DNA from: Microbispora sp. H11081
Lineage (GTDB): Bacteria; Actinomycetota; Actinomycetes; Streptosporangiales; Streptosporangiaceae
Direction: 5' to 3'
NCBI RefSeq assembly: GCF_012999535.1
Contig: NZ_JABBWV010000003.1
Location: 456,439-520,438 of the forward strand
Length of the DNA stretch: 64,000 nt
Part shown: positions 27,174 through 34,969 of the stretch, one piece after another
How positions within the stretch are numbered: position 1 is the stretch's first letter
Layout of the letters: each line of letters begins with the position of its first letter
Notes under the pieces: model-generated
Databases searched by the model: none
Seen by the model: only the letters and a program-made list of their open reading frames with translations
Told to the model about the DNA's origin: nothing
Translations under genes and position numbers: made by a program

Positions 27174-27893
27174 TCAGCCTCCGGCGGCCCCGGCGTCGGG
27201 GGCCGCGCCCGTCGCGTCGGCGGTGTCTGTGGCCTCGGCCGTGTCTGTGGTGCTGGTCCCGTCGGTGGCGTCGTCGTGGACGGCGAGAGGGTCGCCGAAG
27301 CGGCGGATGAGCGCGATCGCCGCGTCGACGACCTCTCCCGCCTCCTCCTCGGTCTCGCTGGCCGCGACCTCGCGCCCGGCCTCGCCGATGACGCTCGTGA
27401 GGACGGAGGCCGTGAGGCGGTCGGTCGCCGTGTTCGCCGCGCCCAGCAGCACGGCGTTCTGCCGGACCCATTCGCGGCTGCGGGTCCGCCGCATCAGCTC
27501 GAACCCCGGCGGGCCGTTGCCGTCCATGAACAGCCGCGCGAGGTCGCGCCGCTGCCAGGACCCTTCGAGGAACGCCCGTGCCCCGGCGATGAACAGCTCG
27601 ACGGGATCCTTCACGCCCGCCTTCTTCGCCGCCGCCACGCTGGACGCGGCGGCCTCCTCGTGGGCGGCGTGGTGCTCCTCCCACAGCGCGAGGAACAACT
27701 CGGTCTTGCCGCCGAAGTGGTGATAGAGGCTGCCGACGCTGGAGCCCGCGCGCTCGACCACGTCCGCGACGTTGGCGTCGGCGAAGCCGTGCTCGGAGAA
27801 GACCTCGCGGGCCGCCTTGAGCATGCTCCTGCGGGTCTCGGCGGTGCGGCTCCACTCCCACGAACCGCCCCGGCCGGCGGGTTTGCGTGCCAT
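27174..27893 (-). CDS. TetR-family regulator of the acyl-CoA catabolic regulon
   Basis: A 239-residue TetR protein. The helix-turn-helix is VFSEHGFADANVADVVERAG with SSVGSLYHHFGGKTELF. Its last 30 residues are a Thr/Ala/Asp-rich low-complexity tail. It is convergent with the SDR/MaoC operon and divergent from the acyl-CoA dehydrogenase gene. Operators B and C lie in that divergent region and match sites A, D and E, so it is the natural candidate repressor of the whole set, probably relieved by a CoA thioester (inference from FadR- and KstR-type TetR proteins). AAGGAG supports the ATG at 27893. Confidence 0.88.
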   Translation of the reverse strand: MARKPAGRGGSWEWSRTAETRRSMLKAAREVFSEHGFADANVADVVERAGSSVGSLYHHFGGKTELFLALWEEHHAAHEEAAASSVAAAKKAGVKDPVELFIAGARAFLEGSWQRRDLARLFMDGNGPPGFELMRRTRSREWVRQNAVLLGAANTATDRLTASVLTSVIGEAGREVAASETEEEAGEVVDAAIALIRRFGDPLAVHDDATDGTSTTDTAEATDTADATGAAPDAGAAGG

Positions 27894-27935
27894 CTGGGCT
27901 CCTTGCGTCGGGGACGACGCCATTCTATCCGCTCG

Positions 27936-27957
27936 AATTCTAGAAACTGATTCCAGA
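27936..27957. promoter_or_regulatory. Regulon operator B
   Basis: AATTCTAGA at 27936 and GATTCCAGA at 27949 have a 13-bp period. The site is 43 bp upstream of the TetR start. Confidence 0.72.
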
Positions 27958-27997
27958 CCTCTTGACACCCTCTCGGCGGCGGACGAGGCTTGAGGCG

Positions 27998-28019
27998 AAT
28001 CCTAGAGAGCAATTCTAGA
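27998..28019. promoter_or_regulatory. Regulon operator C
   Basis: AATCCTAGA at 27998 and AATTCTAGA at 28011 have a 13-bp period. The site ends 15 bp before the acyl-CoA dehydrogenase start. Confidence 0.75.
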
Positions 28020-28033
28020 AAAGAGTCGCGTCG

Positions 28034-29203
28034 ATGGACTTCTCCCTGAGCCCAGAAGAACTGCAGATCCGTGACACCATCCGCGCCTTCGTGGAACGCG
28101 AGGTCATGCCGCTCGAACCCGAGGTGCTGCGCAACGAGCGCGCCGGTGGCCCGGGGCTCGACCCCGAGGTCGTGAGAGACCTGCGGGCCAAGGCGAAGAA
28201 GATGGGCTTCTGGGGCATCAACACCCCCGAGGAGTACGGCGGGGCCGCGCTGGGCCCGGTCATGTCCGCGATCATCGCCATGGAGATGGGGCGGACGTTC
28301 GTCCCGTTCAGCTTCGGCGGGACGGCCGACAACATCCTCTACGCCGGCACCGAGGAGCAGAAGCGGCGTTACCTGATCCCCACCATCGAGGGCGAGCGCC
28401 GTTCGTGCTTCGCCATCACGGAGCCCGGCGCGGGCTCCGACGCCCGCAACATCCGCACGCGAGCCGTCAAGGACGGCGGAGACTGGGTCGTCAACGGCGA
28501 GAAGACCTTCATCACCGGCGGCAACGAGGCCGACTTCGTGATGGTGTTCGCCGTGACCGACCCCGAGAAGGGCGCGAACGGCGGCGTCACCTGCTTCCTC
28601 GCCGACCGCGACATGGGCTGGAAGTCCGAGCCGATCCCGACGATGGGCCAGTGGGGCCCGGCCTCGCTGGTGTTCGAGGACGTCAGGGTGCCGGAGGAGA
28701 ACATCCTCGGCGAGGTAGGCAAGGGCTTCGAACTGGCGATGCAGTGGATCGGCCAGGGCCGCTACATGATCCCGGCGCGGGCTGTCGGCTCGGCCGAGCG
28801 CATGCTCCAGATGGCGATCGACTACGCCAAGATCCGGGTCTCCATGGGCAAGCCGATCGCCGAATACCAGGCGATCCAGTGGATGATCGCCGACTCGCAG
28901 GTGGAGATCGAGGCCGCCAAGTGGCTCACCCTCCACGCCGCCTGGCGGGTGCAGCAGGGCATGGACGCCCGGCACGCCTCCTCGATCGCCAAGCTGAACG
29001 GCGCGGTCATGGCCAACCAGGTTGTCGACCGCGTGCTGCAGATCCACGGAGGCATGGGCTACACGAAGGAACTGCCCATCGAGCGGTGGTATCGCGAGCT
29101 GCGCTTGTTGCGGATCTTCGAGGGCACCGACGAGATACAGCGCCGCACCATCGCCCGCAACCTGCTCAGGGGCCACGCCCGCCTCGGCACGATCGGGGAA
29201 TGA
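28034..29203 (+). CDS. Acyl-CoA dehydrogenase
   Basis: A 389-residue FAD flavoenzyme that introduces the alpha-beta double bond into an acyl-CoA. Landmarks: the FAD/substrate loop CFAITEPGAGSDARNI, VVNGEKTFITGG, and the C-terminal QIHGGMGYTKELPIERWYR and FEGTDEIQRRTIARNLL. The ATG has no strong ribosome binding site but follows operator C closely. The next gene starts inside its stop codon (ATGA overlap). It probably hands its enoyl-CoA product to the MaoC/SDR pair. Confidence 0.95.
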   Translation: MDFSLSPEELQIRDTIRAFVEREVMPLEPEVLRNERAGGPGLDPEVVRDLRAKAKKMGFWGINTPEEYGGAALGPVMSAIIAMEMGRTFVPFSFGGTADNILYAGTEEQKRRYLIPTIEGERRSCFAITEPGAGSDARNIRTRAVKDGGDWVVNGEKTFITGGNEADFVMVFAVTDPEKGANGGVTCFLADRDMGWKSEPIPTMGQWGPASLVFEDVRVPEENILGEVGKGFELAMQWIGQGRYMIPARAVGSAERMLQMAIDYAKIRVSMGKPIAEYQAIQWMIADSQVEIEAAKWLTLHAAWRVQQGMDARHASSIAKLNGAVMANQVVDRVLQIHGGMGYTKELPIERWYRELRLLRIFEGTDEIQRRTIARNLLRGHARLGTIGE

Positions 29204-31317
29204 GGATGCCGGTAGGAGAGCTGTTCAACCCCCGGTCGATCGCCCTGGTCGGGGCGACGGACAAGTCCGGCTGGTCGATCAGCACGCTGACCAACCTCCG
29301 TACGCACGGCTTCCGCGGGCCCGTCCACCTGGTCAACCCGCGCGGCGGCGTGGTGCACGGCGAGCAGGCCCATCGCAGCCTGTCGGACATCCCCGGCCAG
29401 GTCGACCTCGCGTACGTGATGGTGCCCACCACGGCCGTGCTGCCCGTGCTGCGCGAGGGGGCCAAGCTCGGCATCCGTCACTACGTGATCCTCACCGCGG
29501 GCTTCGGCGAGACCGGTCCCGGGGGCGCCGCGCTGGAGGCCGAGATCGTCGGCTTCGCCCGCGAGAACGACCTCACCGTGCTCGGCCCCAACGGCAACGG
29601 CTTCGTCAACGCCGCCGCCGGCATCACGCCGTACGGCCTGCCCATCCCGGCTCCGCTGCTGCGGGGACCGGTCGGCGTGGTGCTGCAGAGCGGCGCGCTG
29701 GCCAGCTCGGTGCTCGGCTTCGCCCAGGCGCGCAACGTCGGGATCAGCCTGCTCACCTCGATGGGCAACGAGTCGCTCGTCACCGTCACCGACGTCATCG
29801 ACTATCTGGTGGACGACCCGGCGACCAAGGCCATCGCGCTGTTCCTCGAGTCGGTCCGCGACCCGGCCGTGTTCTCCCGGGCGGCGCGCAGGGCGCTGCT
29901 CGCGGGCAAGCCGATCGTCGCGCTGAAGATCGGGCGCAGCAGGCTCGCCTCGCGCACCGCCCAGGCCCACACCGGCGCGCTCGTCGGCGACGACAACGTC
30001 ATCGACGCGGCGTTCCGGCAGCTCGGGGTGGTGCGGGTGCGGTCGCTGGAGGACCTCGTCATCACCGCGGGCCTGCTCGCCGAGGTCGGCCCGCTGCCGG
30101 GCCCACGGATCGGCGTCGTCACGCCGTCGGGCGGCGCGTCGGAGATCATCGCCGACCGGGCCGAGGACGAAGGGCTGGAGCTGCCGGCGTTCGCCCCGGA
30201 GACCGTCGCACGGCTGCGGGAGATCGTGCCCGCCTTCGGGACCGTGCAGAACCCTCTCGACGTCACCGGCTATGTGCTCATCGACCGCACGCTGCTCGGC
30301 CGCGCGCTGGAGGCCGTCACCGCCGATCCCGGCGTGGACGCGGTCATGCTGCTGTCGGACCTCCCGCGCGTCGCCCCGCCCGACCCCGAGCCCGTGTACG
30401 CCACCTTCTCGGCGAGCGCCAAGCGCGTGGCCGACGCCCCGATGCCGGTCGTCGTCGTGAGCAACACGCTGACCGACGTCACCGAGTTCGGCCGCGACGT
30501 CCAGCGGAAGACCGGGTTCCCGTACGTCGCGGGCGGCATCGAGCACGGCGTGCACGCCATCGGCGCGGCCGTCCGATGGGGGCAGGCGTACCGCGCCGCC
30601 GTCGAGGCGGCGGGCGCGCGGGTCCCGGCGGGTGCCGTGGCGAGCGCCCCGGCGGCCGAGACGAGGACCGGCGTGTGGGCCGAGCACCGCGCCGCCGCCC
30701 TGCTGTCGTCCGCCGGGATCCCGGTCGTGCCGGGCGAGCTGGTGTACGACGAGGAGTCGGCGGTGGCGGCGGCGGTCGGGTTCGGCTACCCGGTCGTCCT
30801 CAAGGCCGCCGCGGAAGGGCTCGGCCACAAGAGCGACATCGGCGGGGTCCGGCTCGGCCTGTCCGGCGCGCGGGACGTCGAGCGGGCCTACCGCGAGGTC
30901 GTGGCCGCCGCGGCGGCGGCCGGCCTGGACCGGGTGGGCGCGCTCGTCCAGCCGCAGCGCGGCGGCGGCGTCGAACTGCTGGCAGGCGTCGTACGCGACC
31001 CGTCGTGGGGGCTCACCCTGGCCGTCGGCCTGGGCGGGATCTGGGTGGAGGCGCTGCGCGACACGGCGCTGCGCGTCCTGCCGGTGGACGCGGCCGAGGT
31101 GCGGCGGGCGCTGGACGAGCTGCGCGGCACCGCGTTGCTGCGGGGCGCGCGCGGCACCGAGCCCGCCGATCTCGACGCCGTCGCCGAGGTCGTGGCCCGC
31201 GTGGCCGCCCTCGCCGAGAGCCTCGGCGACGACCTGGAGTCGCTGGAGATCAACCCCCTGCTCGTCCGCGGCTCCCACGTGGAAGCCCTCGACGCCCTCG
31301 TCACCTGGCGGGGGTGA
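29200..31317 (+). CDS. ADP-forming acyl-CoA synthetase (acetate--CoA ligase family)
   Basis: A 705-residue fused alpha-beta acyl-CoA synthetase. Domains in order: CoA-binding (LFNPRSIALVGATDKSGW), two succinyl-CoA-ligase-like domains with the phosphohistidine in AQAHTGALVGDD, and a C-terminal ATP-grasp domain (PVVLKAAAEGLGHKSDIGGV). It would activate the carboxylic acid that feeds the dehydrogenase encoded upstream. The ATG at 29200 overlaps the preceding stop; ATG 29206 is possible. The acid is unidentified. Confidence 0.9.
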   Translation: MRMPVGELFNPRSIALVGATDKSGWSISTLTNLRTHGFRGPVHLVNPRGGVVHGEQAHRSLSDIPGQVDLAYVMVPTTAVLPVLREGAKLGIRHYVILTAGFGETGPGGAALEAEIVGFARENDLTVLGPNGNGFVNAAAGITPYGLPIPAPLLRGPVGVVLQSGALASSVLGFAQARNVGISLLTSMGNESLVTVTDVIDYLVDDPATKAIALFLESVRDPAVFSRAARRALLAGKPIVALKIGRSRLASRTAQAHTGALVGDDNVIDAAFRQLGVVRVRSLEDLVITAGLLAEVGPLPGPRIGVVTPSGGASEIIADRAEDEGLELPAFAPETVARLREIVPAFGTVQNPLDVTGYVLIDRTLLGRALEAVTADPGVDAVMLLSDLPRVAPPDPEPVYATFSASAKRVADAPMPVVVVSNTLTDVTEFGRDVQRKTGFPYVAGGIEHGVHAIGAAVRWGQAYRAAVEAAGARVPAGAVASAPAAETRTGVWAEHRAAALLSSAGIPVVPGELVYDEESAVAAAVGFGYPVVLKAAAEGLGHKSDIGGVRLGLSGARDVERAYREVVAAAAAAGLDRVGALVQPQRGGGVELLAGVVRDPSWGLTLAVGLGGIWVEALRDTALRVLPVDAAEVRRALDELRGTALLRGARGTEPADLDAVAEVVARVAALAESLGDDLESLEINPLLVRGSHVEALDALVTWRG

Positions 31318-31330
31318 AGCCGGTCGTCCA

Positions 31331-31362
31331 TCCGCGCCCGGCGCACCACCGCCGAGCGCGGA
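31331..31362 (+). terminator. Operon terminator candidate
   Basis: Outer arms TCCGCGC/GCGCGGA and inner arms CGGCG/CGCCG around a CACCAC loop give a 12-bp stem with one mismatch, just after the synthetase stop. Confidence 0.6.
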
Positions 31363-31385
31363 CGGACGGCAGAAGCGTCCGGCGA

Positions 31386-31500
31386 ATTCCGGCGCGACTG
31401 AAAAGTATTGCCGCATGGACGCGCGATCGGGCCGAGAAACTGTGAAGTATGCCTCGGGAATTGTTCGACAGCGCATGCCGAGTGGCTCACGATCACATTG
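31386..31500. repeat. Diverged promoter-like repeat, copy 1
   Basis: ATTCCGGCGCGACTGAAAAG at 31386 and a downstream block (about 31440-31500, containing GGGAATTGTTCGACAGCGCA and CACGAT) recur at 33120-33330. No gene follows it on the plus strand. The rest of 31363-31686 shows nothing recognisable. Confidence 0.55.
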
Positions 31501-31686
31501 CCATTAATCTGGCGATTCGCTATACCGAGCGTCTCGCGAGTGCCGGGGCGGTCTGCTCGGTCGGCTCCCGTCAGGCGAGCAACCAGCGAGCACAGGGATC
31601 GCTTGACCATCGCCGGGTTGCTCACGAACCCCGAGCGGGGCGGTCGCCACAGTGCCGCGCCCAGCATGACGTTCTGATCGAGTTGG

Positions 31687-32004
31687 TCATGCGATCGCGG
31701 CGATATCACCGTCATCGAAGTAGATCGACTGGTGGAGTCGCCCTCCGAGAGCGGCCGCGTAGCGGGCCAGGATGTCCTGGCCGGAGATCTTTCCTTGCTC
31801 GATCTGGGAGACGCGCCCCTTGGTGACCCCCATGCGCTCGGCCACCTGCTGCTGGGTCAGGCCACGGCTGCGGCGGATCTCCGCCAGCCGATGCCCCTGA
31901 ACCTCGGCCAGAAGCTCCCGCTTACCGGCTTCGACCGCTTCCTCCCCGCCGGCCCGCTCGACATGCTCGGCCCGGATATCCTTCCAACGAACGTACCCGC
32001 TCAC
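31687..32004 (-). CDS. XRE-family antitoxin (HigA-like)
   Basis: A 105-residue helix-turn-helix protein: LAEIRRSRGLTQQQVAERMG and VTKGRVSQIEQGK form the XRE DNA-binding domain, with an N-terminal helical extension typical of HigA-type antitoxins. Its GTG start overlaps the stop codon of an upstream toxin remnant (GTGA), the normal toxin-first arrangement. With the toxin truncated, it is an orphan antitoxin that may still act as a repressor. Confidence 0.85.
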   Translation of the reverse strand: MSGYVRWKDIRAEHVERAGGEEAVEAGKRELLAEVQGHRLAEIRRSRGLTQQQVAERMGVTKGRVSQIEQGKISGQDILARYAAALGGRLHQSIYFDDGDIAAIA

Positions 32005-32144
32005 TTTCCCTCCTCCTGCTGAGCGCGCTCCTTCAGGTAGACCTCATACCGGTGCTCGGCCAGCGGAATGGCCTCCTCGTACCAGCTTTTCCATCGCCCG
32101 GCCTTGTCACCGGCGACCAACAGGATGCTGGAGCGCCACGGGTT
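32001..32144 (-). pseudogene. HigB/RelE-type toxin remnant (3' end only)
   Basis: On the minus strand, in frame with the TGA at 32001-32003, the sequence encodes NPWRSSILLVAGDKAGRW and continues through SWYEEAIPLAEHRYEVYL. This matches the C-terminal 48 residues of Gp49/HigB-type toxins, normally preceded by about 70 residues. Upstream DNA switches at about 32145 to the lipoprotein gene in another frame, so the 5' part was lost by recombination. Confidence 0.75.
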
Positions 32145-33003
32145 GCAGTGCGGTCTGGCGGGGGCCGGGCGGCAGGATCGACCCGGCGACCCATACCTCC
32201 CGTTCCGACACCACCGCCAGCTTCTTGAGATCGACCTTTGAGCCTATGGGCCAGGGAGGTGCGGGCACGACCGTCCAGTGGCGTCCGTCCCAGCGCTCAA
32301 CGGTGGATCCGCTGTCCCCGTCACCGGTCAGCGCCCAGAGGCCCCCGGAGGCACCGGCCTCTAAGTGACGGATGCCCGGCCAGGTGGATCGAGGGTCCGA
32401 TGTGTCGGACCAGCCGGAGGGGGACCAGCGGGCGAGCCGCGGCCGCCAGCGCGGATCTCCGGCGGCGCCCTCGTCCTGACCTCCGGCGACCCACACCTCC
32501 TCGGGCCCGGTGACCACGGCGTCCTTCACGTAGACCGGAGGTTTCCAGGGTGGTCGTCCCCGGGCCGACCACCGTCGGCCGTCCCACTGCCACGCGTTCG
32601 CGTCATTGTCGAAGATCCATACGTTGCCAGGGGAAGCCCCGGACACCACTTGGGGGTAGCGCAGGCCCGGCGGCAGTGCCACGGACTGCCAGGCGCGGCC
32701 GTCCCAGTGCAGAACCGGGCCGCTCTGTCTGTCCTCGCCAGGGCTGCCCACCGCCCAGGCCTCGTCGTCCCCGGTCGCGGCGATGCTCTCCATCACGGCG
32801 CCGGTTCCGGCCGTTCTGATCTCCGTCCAGGTTCCGCCGGACAGAGACGGAACCCCCTCAGGCCGGGTGACCGCCGCTGGTGTGCCCGCCGTGGAGGCGG
32901 GGGAGTCGCGTACGTCCACGCCGCCGCCCGAGCATCCGATCGCAGCAGCGCCCAGCGCCCCGATCACGGCGAGCCGTCCGATCGCGCAGATTTCCGGTCG
33001 CAT
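32107..33003 (-). CDS. Secreted lipoprotein with Trp-rich propeller-like repeats, 3' end altered
   Basis: A 298-residue predicted lipoprotein. The signal peptide (IGRLAVIGALGAAAIGC) ends with a lipobox Cys. About five repeats follow, each containing a WDGRxW or WSPSGW element (for example HWDGRAWQS, QWDGRRWSA, RWDGRHWTV), which suggests an incomplete beta-propeller. The last 13 or so residues (LQPVALQHPVGRR) are read out of frame from toxin DNA, so the natural C-terminus was lost. The ATG at 33003 is chosen because the signal peptide starts there. The function is unknown. Confidence 0.7.
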   Translation of the reverse strand: MRPEICAIGRLAVIGALGAAAIGCSGGGVDVRDSPASTAGTPAAVTRPEGVPSLSGGTWTEIRTAGTGAVMESIAATGDDEAWAVGSPGEDRQSGPVLHWDGRAWQSVALPPGLRYPQVVSGASPGNVWIFDNDANAWQWDGRRWSARGRPPWKPPVYVKDAVVTGPEEVWVAGGQDEGAAGDPRWRPRLARWSPSGWSDTSDPRSTWPGIRHLEAGASGGLWALTGDGDSGSTVERWDGRHWTVVPAPPWPIGSKVDLKKLAVVSEREVWVAGSILPPGPRQTALQPVALQHPVGRR

Positions 33004-33119
33004 CGCCCAATGATCGGGGCGACGCGGCGAGATGTCCCCGGAATCGATGTAGCGGGCAGCGTTCACCCGGCATCATCGGAACGACCCTGGACCGCTATCG
33101 CGCCGGTCGCAAGACCACC

Positions 33120-33330
33120 ATTCCGGCGCGTCTGAAAAGTGCGATTCGCGACGTCGAGTAGGGCATTTCCGCCGACCTCCATAAAGTGACCGCTATGTGG
33201 CCGACGGTGAAACTCCCAGCTCGGCTCGCTGAAGCGGCGAACGTACGCGTGACAGGGTCCGGGAGTCGCGAAATATGCGCAGGGAATTGTTTGACAGCGC
33301 ATTTCTAGTGGTTCACGATCTTATTGAAAT
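33120..33330. repeat. Diverged promoter-like repeat, copy 2
   Basis: The same two blocks as copy 1: ATTCCGGCGCGTCTGAAAAG at 33120, then GGGAATTGTTTGACAGCGCA at about 33281, followed by CACGAT. TTGACA (33291-33296) with CACGAT (33314-33319) at 17-bp spacing is a plausible promoter for the CBM2 gene at 33364. The blocks are about 120 bp apart here and about 35 bp apart in copy 1. Confidence 0.6.
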
Positions 33331-33363
33331 CCGTTTCACGGAATGCCGCCCTGAGGGGGATCG

Positions 33364-33789
33364 ATGCGTTTTCTGCGGGCTTCGTCGGGGATCGGTGTCG
33401 CCGCGATTCTCCTGGCCGCGTTGTTCACGGGGCCCGCCCAGGCGGCGCCCGCCGACGTGCCGGCCGGTTACGACTGCGCGGTGACCTACACCAGCGTCGG
33501 GTGGACCACCGGTTTCTATGCCATCGTGACGATCGACAACACCGGCACCCAGGTGTTCAGCCCCTGGATCCTGCAGTTCGTCTTCCCCGGCAGTCAGACC
33601 CTCAGCGTCGGCTGGAGCGGGACGTGGTCCGCGACTCCGCCGAGCGTCCAGGCCACCAATCCGGTCTGGCACGCGAGCATCGATCCCGGCACGAGCTTCC
33701 AGATCGGCTTCACCGCCAACGGGGCCGACGAACACCCCACCGGCTTCACGCTCAACGGGGTCCCCTGTGCGGTGACCTACGGGCCTTGA
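33364..33789 (+). CDS. Secreted single-domain CBM2 carbohydrate-binding protein
   Basis: A 141-residue protein with a Sec signal peptide (FLRASSGIGVAAILLAALFT, cleavage near AQAAPA) followed by one family 2 carbohydrate-binding module. The module has paired Cys (YDCAVTY and VPCAVTY) and Trp residues on the expected face (SVGWTTGFYA, SVGWSGTWSA, NPVWHASI). No catalytic domain is attached. It may bind cellulose, chitin or xylan outside the cell. A promoter-like repeat lies immediately upstream. Confidence 0.85.
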   Translation: MRFLRASSGIGVAAILLAALFTGPAQAAPADVPAGYDCAVTYTSVGWTTGFYAIVTIDNTGTQVFSPWILQFVFPGSQTLSVGWSGTWSATPPSVQATNPVWHASIDPGTSFQIGFTANGADEHPTGFTLNGVPCAVTYGP

Positions 33790-33803
33790 TGACGGCAGTG
33801 CGT

Positions 33804-33840
33804 TCCATGCCCATGGCGGACGGCCAGTCCGCTTCATGGA
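33804..33840 (+). terminator. Hairpin after the CBM2 gene
   Basis: Outer TCCATG/CATGGA and inner GCGGAC/GTCCGC arms form a two-part stem, 15 bp after the CBM2 stop. Confidence 0.5.
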
Positions 33841-33931
33841 GCCGACGCGACGCTACGGCGGTCCCCCGACGGCGAGGAGCGCTTGGCCCGGACACGGCGT
33901 CGACGAGCTACCGCCGAATGGCCGGTTGAGT

Positions 33932-34558
33932 TCAGAACTGCAGTTCGGCCCAGTCGACGGTGATGGGGATCGGGTTGCTCACGACGGGAGCCTCGCCGGG
34001 CTCGTCCTTCATGAGGGTGCCGATGTGCTTGTAGAGCATCGACGCCCGGTCCAGCCGGTAGCGCTCGATGGCCGACACGCCGGTGCGGTCCAGCCGGACG
34101 ATCCAGTAGTGCGGGATGCCGGCCTTGGCGTACTCACCGAGCTTGTCCGTCGTGTCCTGGGTCTCCGATCCCGGAGACACGATCTCCACCACGAGCAGCG
34201 CGTGCTCGGCACGAAGACGCTCACCCTGCTCGCGGTTGAGGCACCGGTAGAGCGCGACGTCGGGTCTGCGGTTGAGCAACGGCAGGTCCCTCAGGCGCAG
34301 ATCCACGTCATTGTTCACGGTGAGGCACTCATGCCCCTTGCTCATCGCGGCGCGTGCGTGCCGCTCCAGCAGGTTGGCCAGTCGCCTGCCGGCGATCCGC
34401 TGATCAGGCGTGGGAGCAGCACAGTGGGCCACGTAGCCGTCGACGATCTCGATGGCTTTGGCGATCTCCTCGGGGAGCGCGTCGTACTCCTCCGCGGTGA
34501 CGCGGGTCGGCTGAGGGCGGATGCTGAGAAGCCAACTGTCATCCGGCAGAGCGGCCAA
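33932..34558 (-). CDS. Uma2 family endonuclease-like protein
   Basis: A 208-residue DUF820/Uma2 protein of the PD-(D/E)XK nuclease fold: RVTAEEYDALPEEIAKAIEI, RRPDVALYR, LLVVEIVSPGSETQDTTDKL with the active-site Asp/Glu, and AGIPHYWIVRL. These proteins are abundant in actinobacteria and cyanobacteria, often in multiple copies of unknown role. The start appears to be TTG at 34558, preceded by GAGGAG. No in-frame ATG or GTG gives a full domain. Confidence 0.85.
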   Translation of the reverse strand: MAALPDDSWLLSIRPQPTRVTAEEYDALPEEIAKAIEIVDGYVAHCAAPTPDQRIAGRRLANLLERHARAAMSKGHECLTVNNDVDLRLRDLPLLNRRPDVALYRCLNREQGERLRAEHALLVVEIVSPGSETQDTTDKLGEYAKAGIPHYWIVRLDRTGVSAIERYRLDRASMLYKHIGTLMKDEPGEAPVVSNPIPITVDWAELQF

Positions 34559-34969
34559 TCCGGCGTCTCCTCGTCACTGTCCACTGGACGAGCAAAGCCT
34601 ACGGTCAGCGGGGCCGAAGCGCCGGGTGACCCTCGAGCCGTCATCGGGATCGGCACCGCTGGAACGACACCCTGTTTCCGTTACCCGGCAGAGTCGGCCG
34701 GCTTTGACGCGGGGGAGTACCTCGTGGTCGCACCGGCCGGTGTGATCTCACTCACATCTCGGCTTGAACGATTCCGTCGGGGAAGTTGCAGAACACTGTC
34801 AATGATCAGCGAGAACGCGCTTATGGGGCGGTTGGGCCAGGGTTACGGTTACGGGCACAGCATTCATAATCCCCCTATCTACCAACTACCCCTCGTATTA
34901 CCTTTCTCCCGTTCCTTCACTGACGCATGGGGCGCAAGTGACGTCCCACGACAGACCAGGGAGAAATCC
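34559..34969. other. Long leader upstream of the protease-like gene
   Basis: 411 bp with no convincing gene. CATAAT at 34865-34870 preceded by TTACGG at 34843-34848 (16-bp spacing) is a plausible promoter. The stretch 34860-34920 is unusually pyrimidine- and AT-rich for this window. Confidence 0.4.

Noticed and set aside
29059-31476. 805-codon open frame on the minus strand
   Set aside because: Antisense to the acyl-CoA synthetase, with no recognisable motifs; the plus-strand product has full domain structure.
31687-32144. Complete type II toxin-antitoxin system
   Set aside because: Only the last 48 codons of the toxin remain; upstream sequence belongs to another gene.
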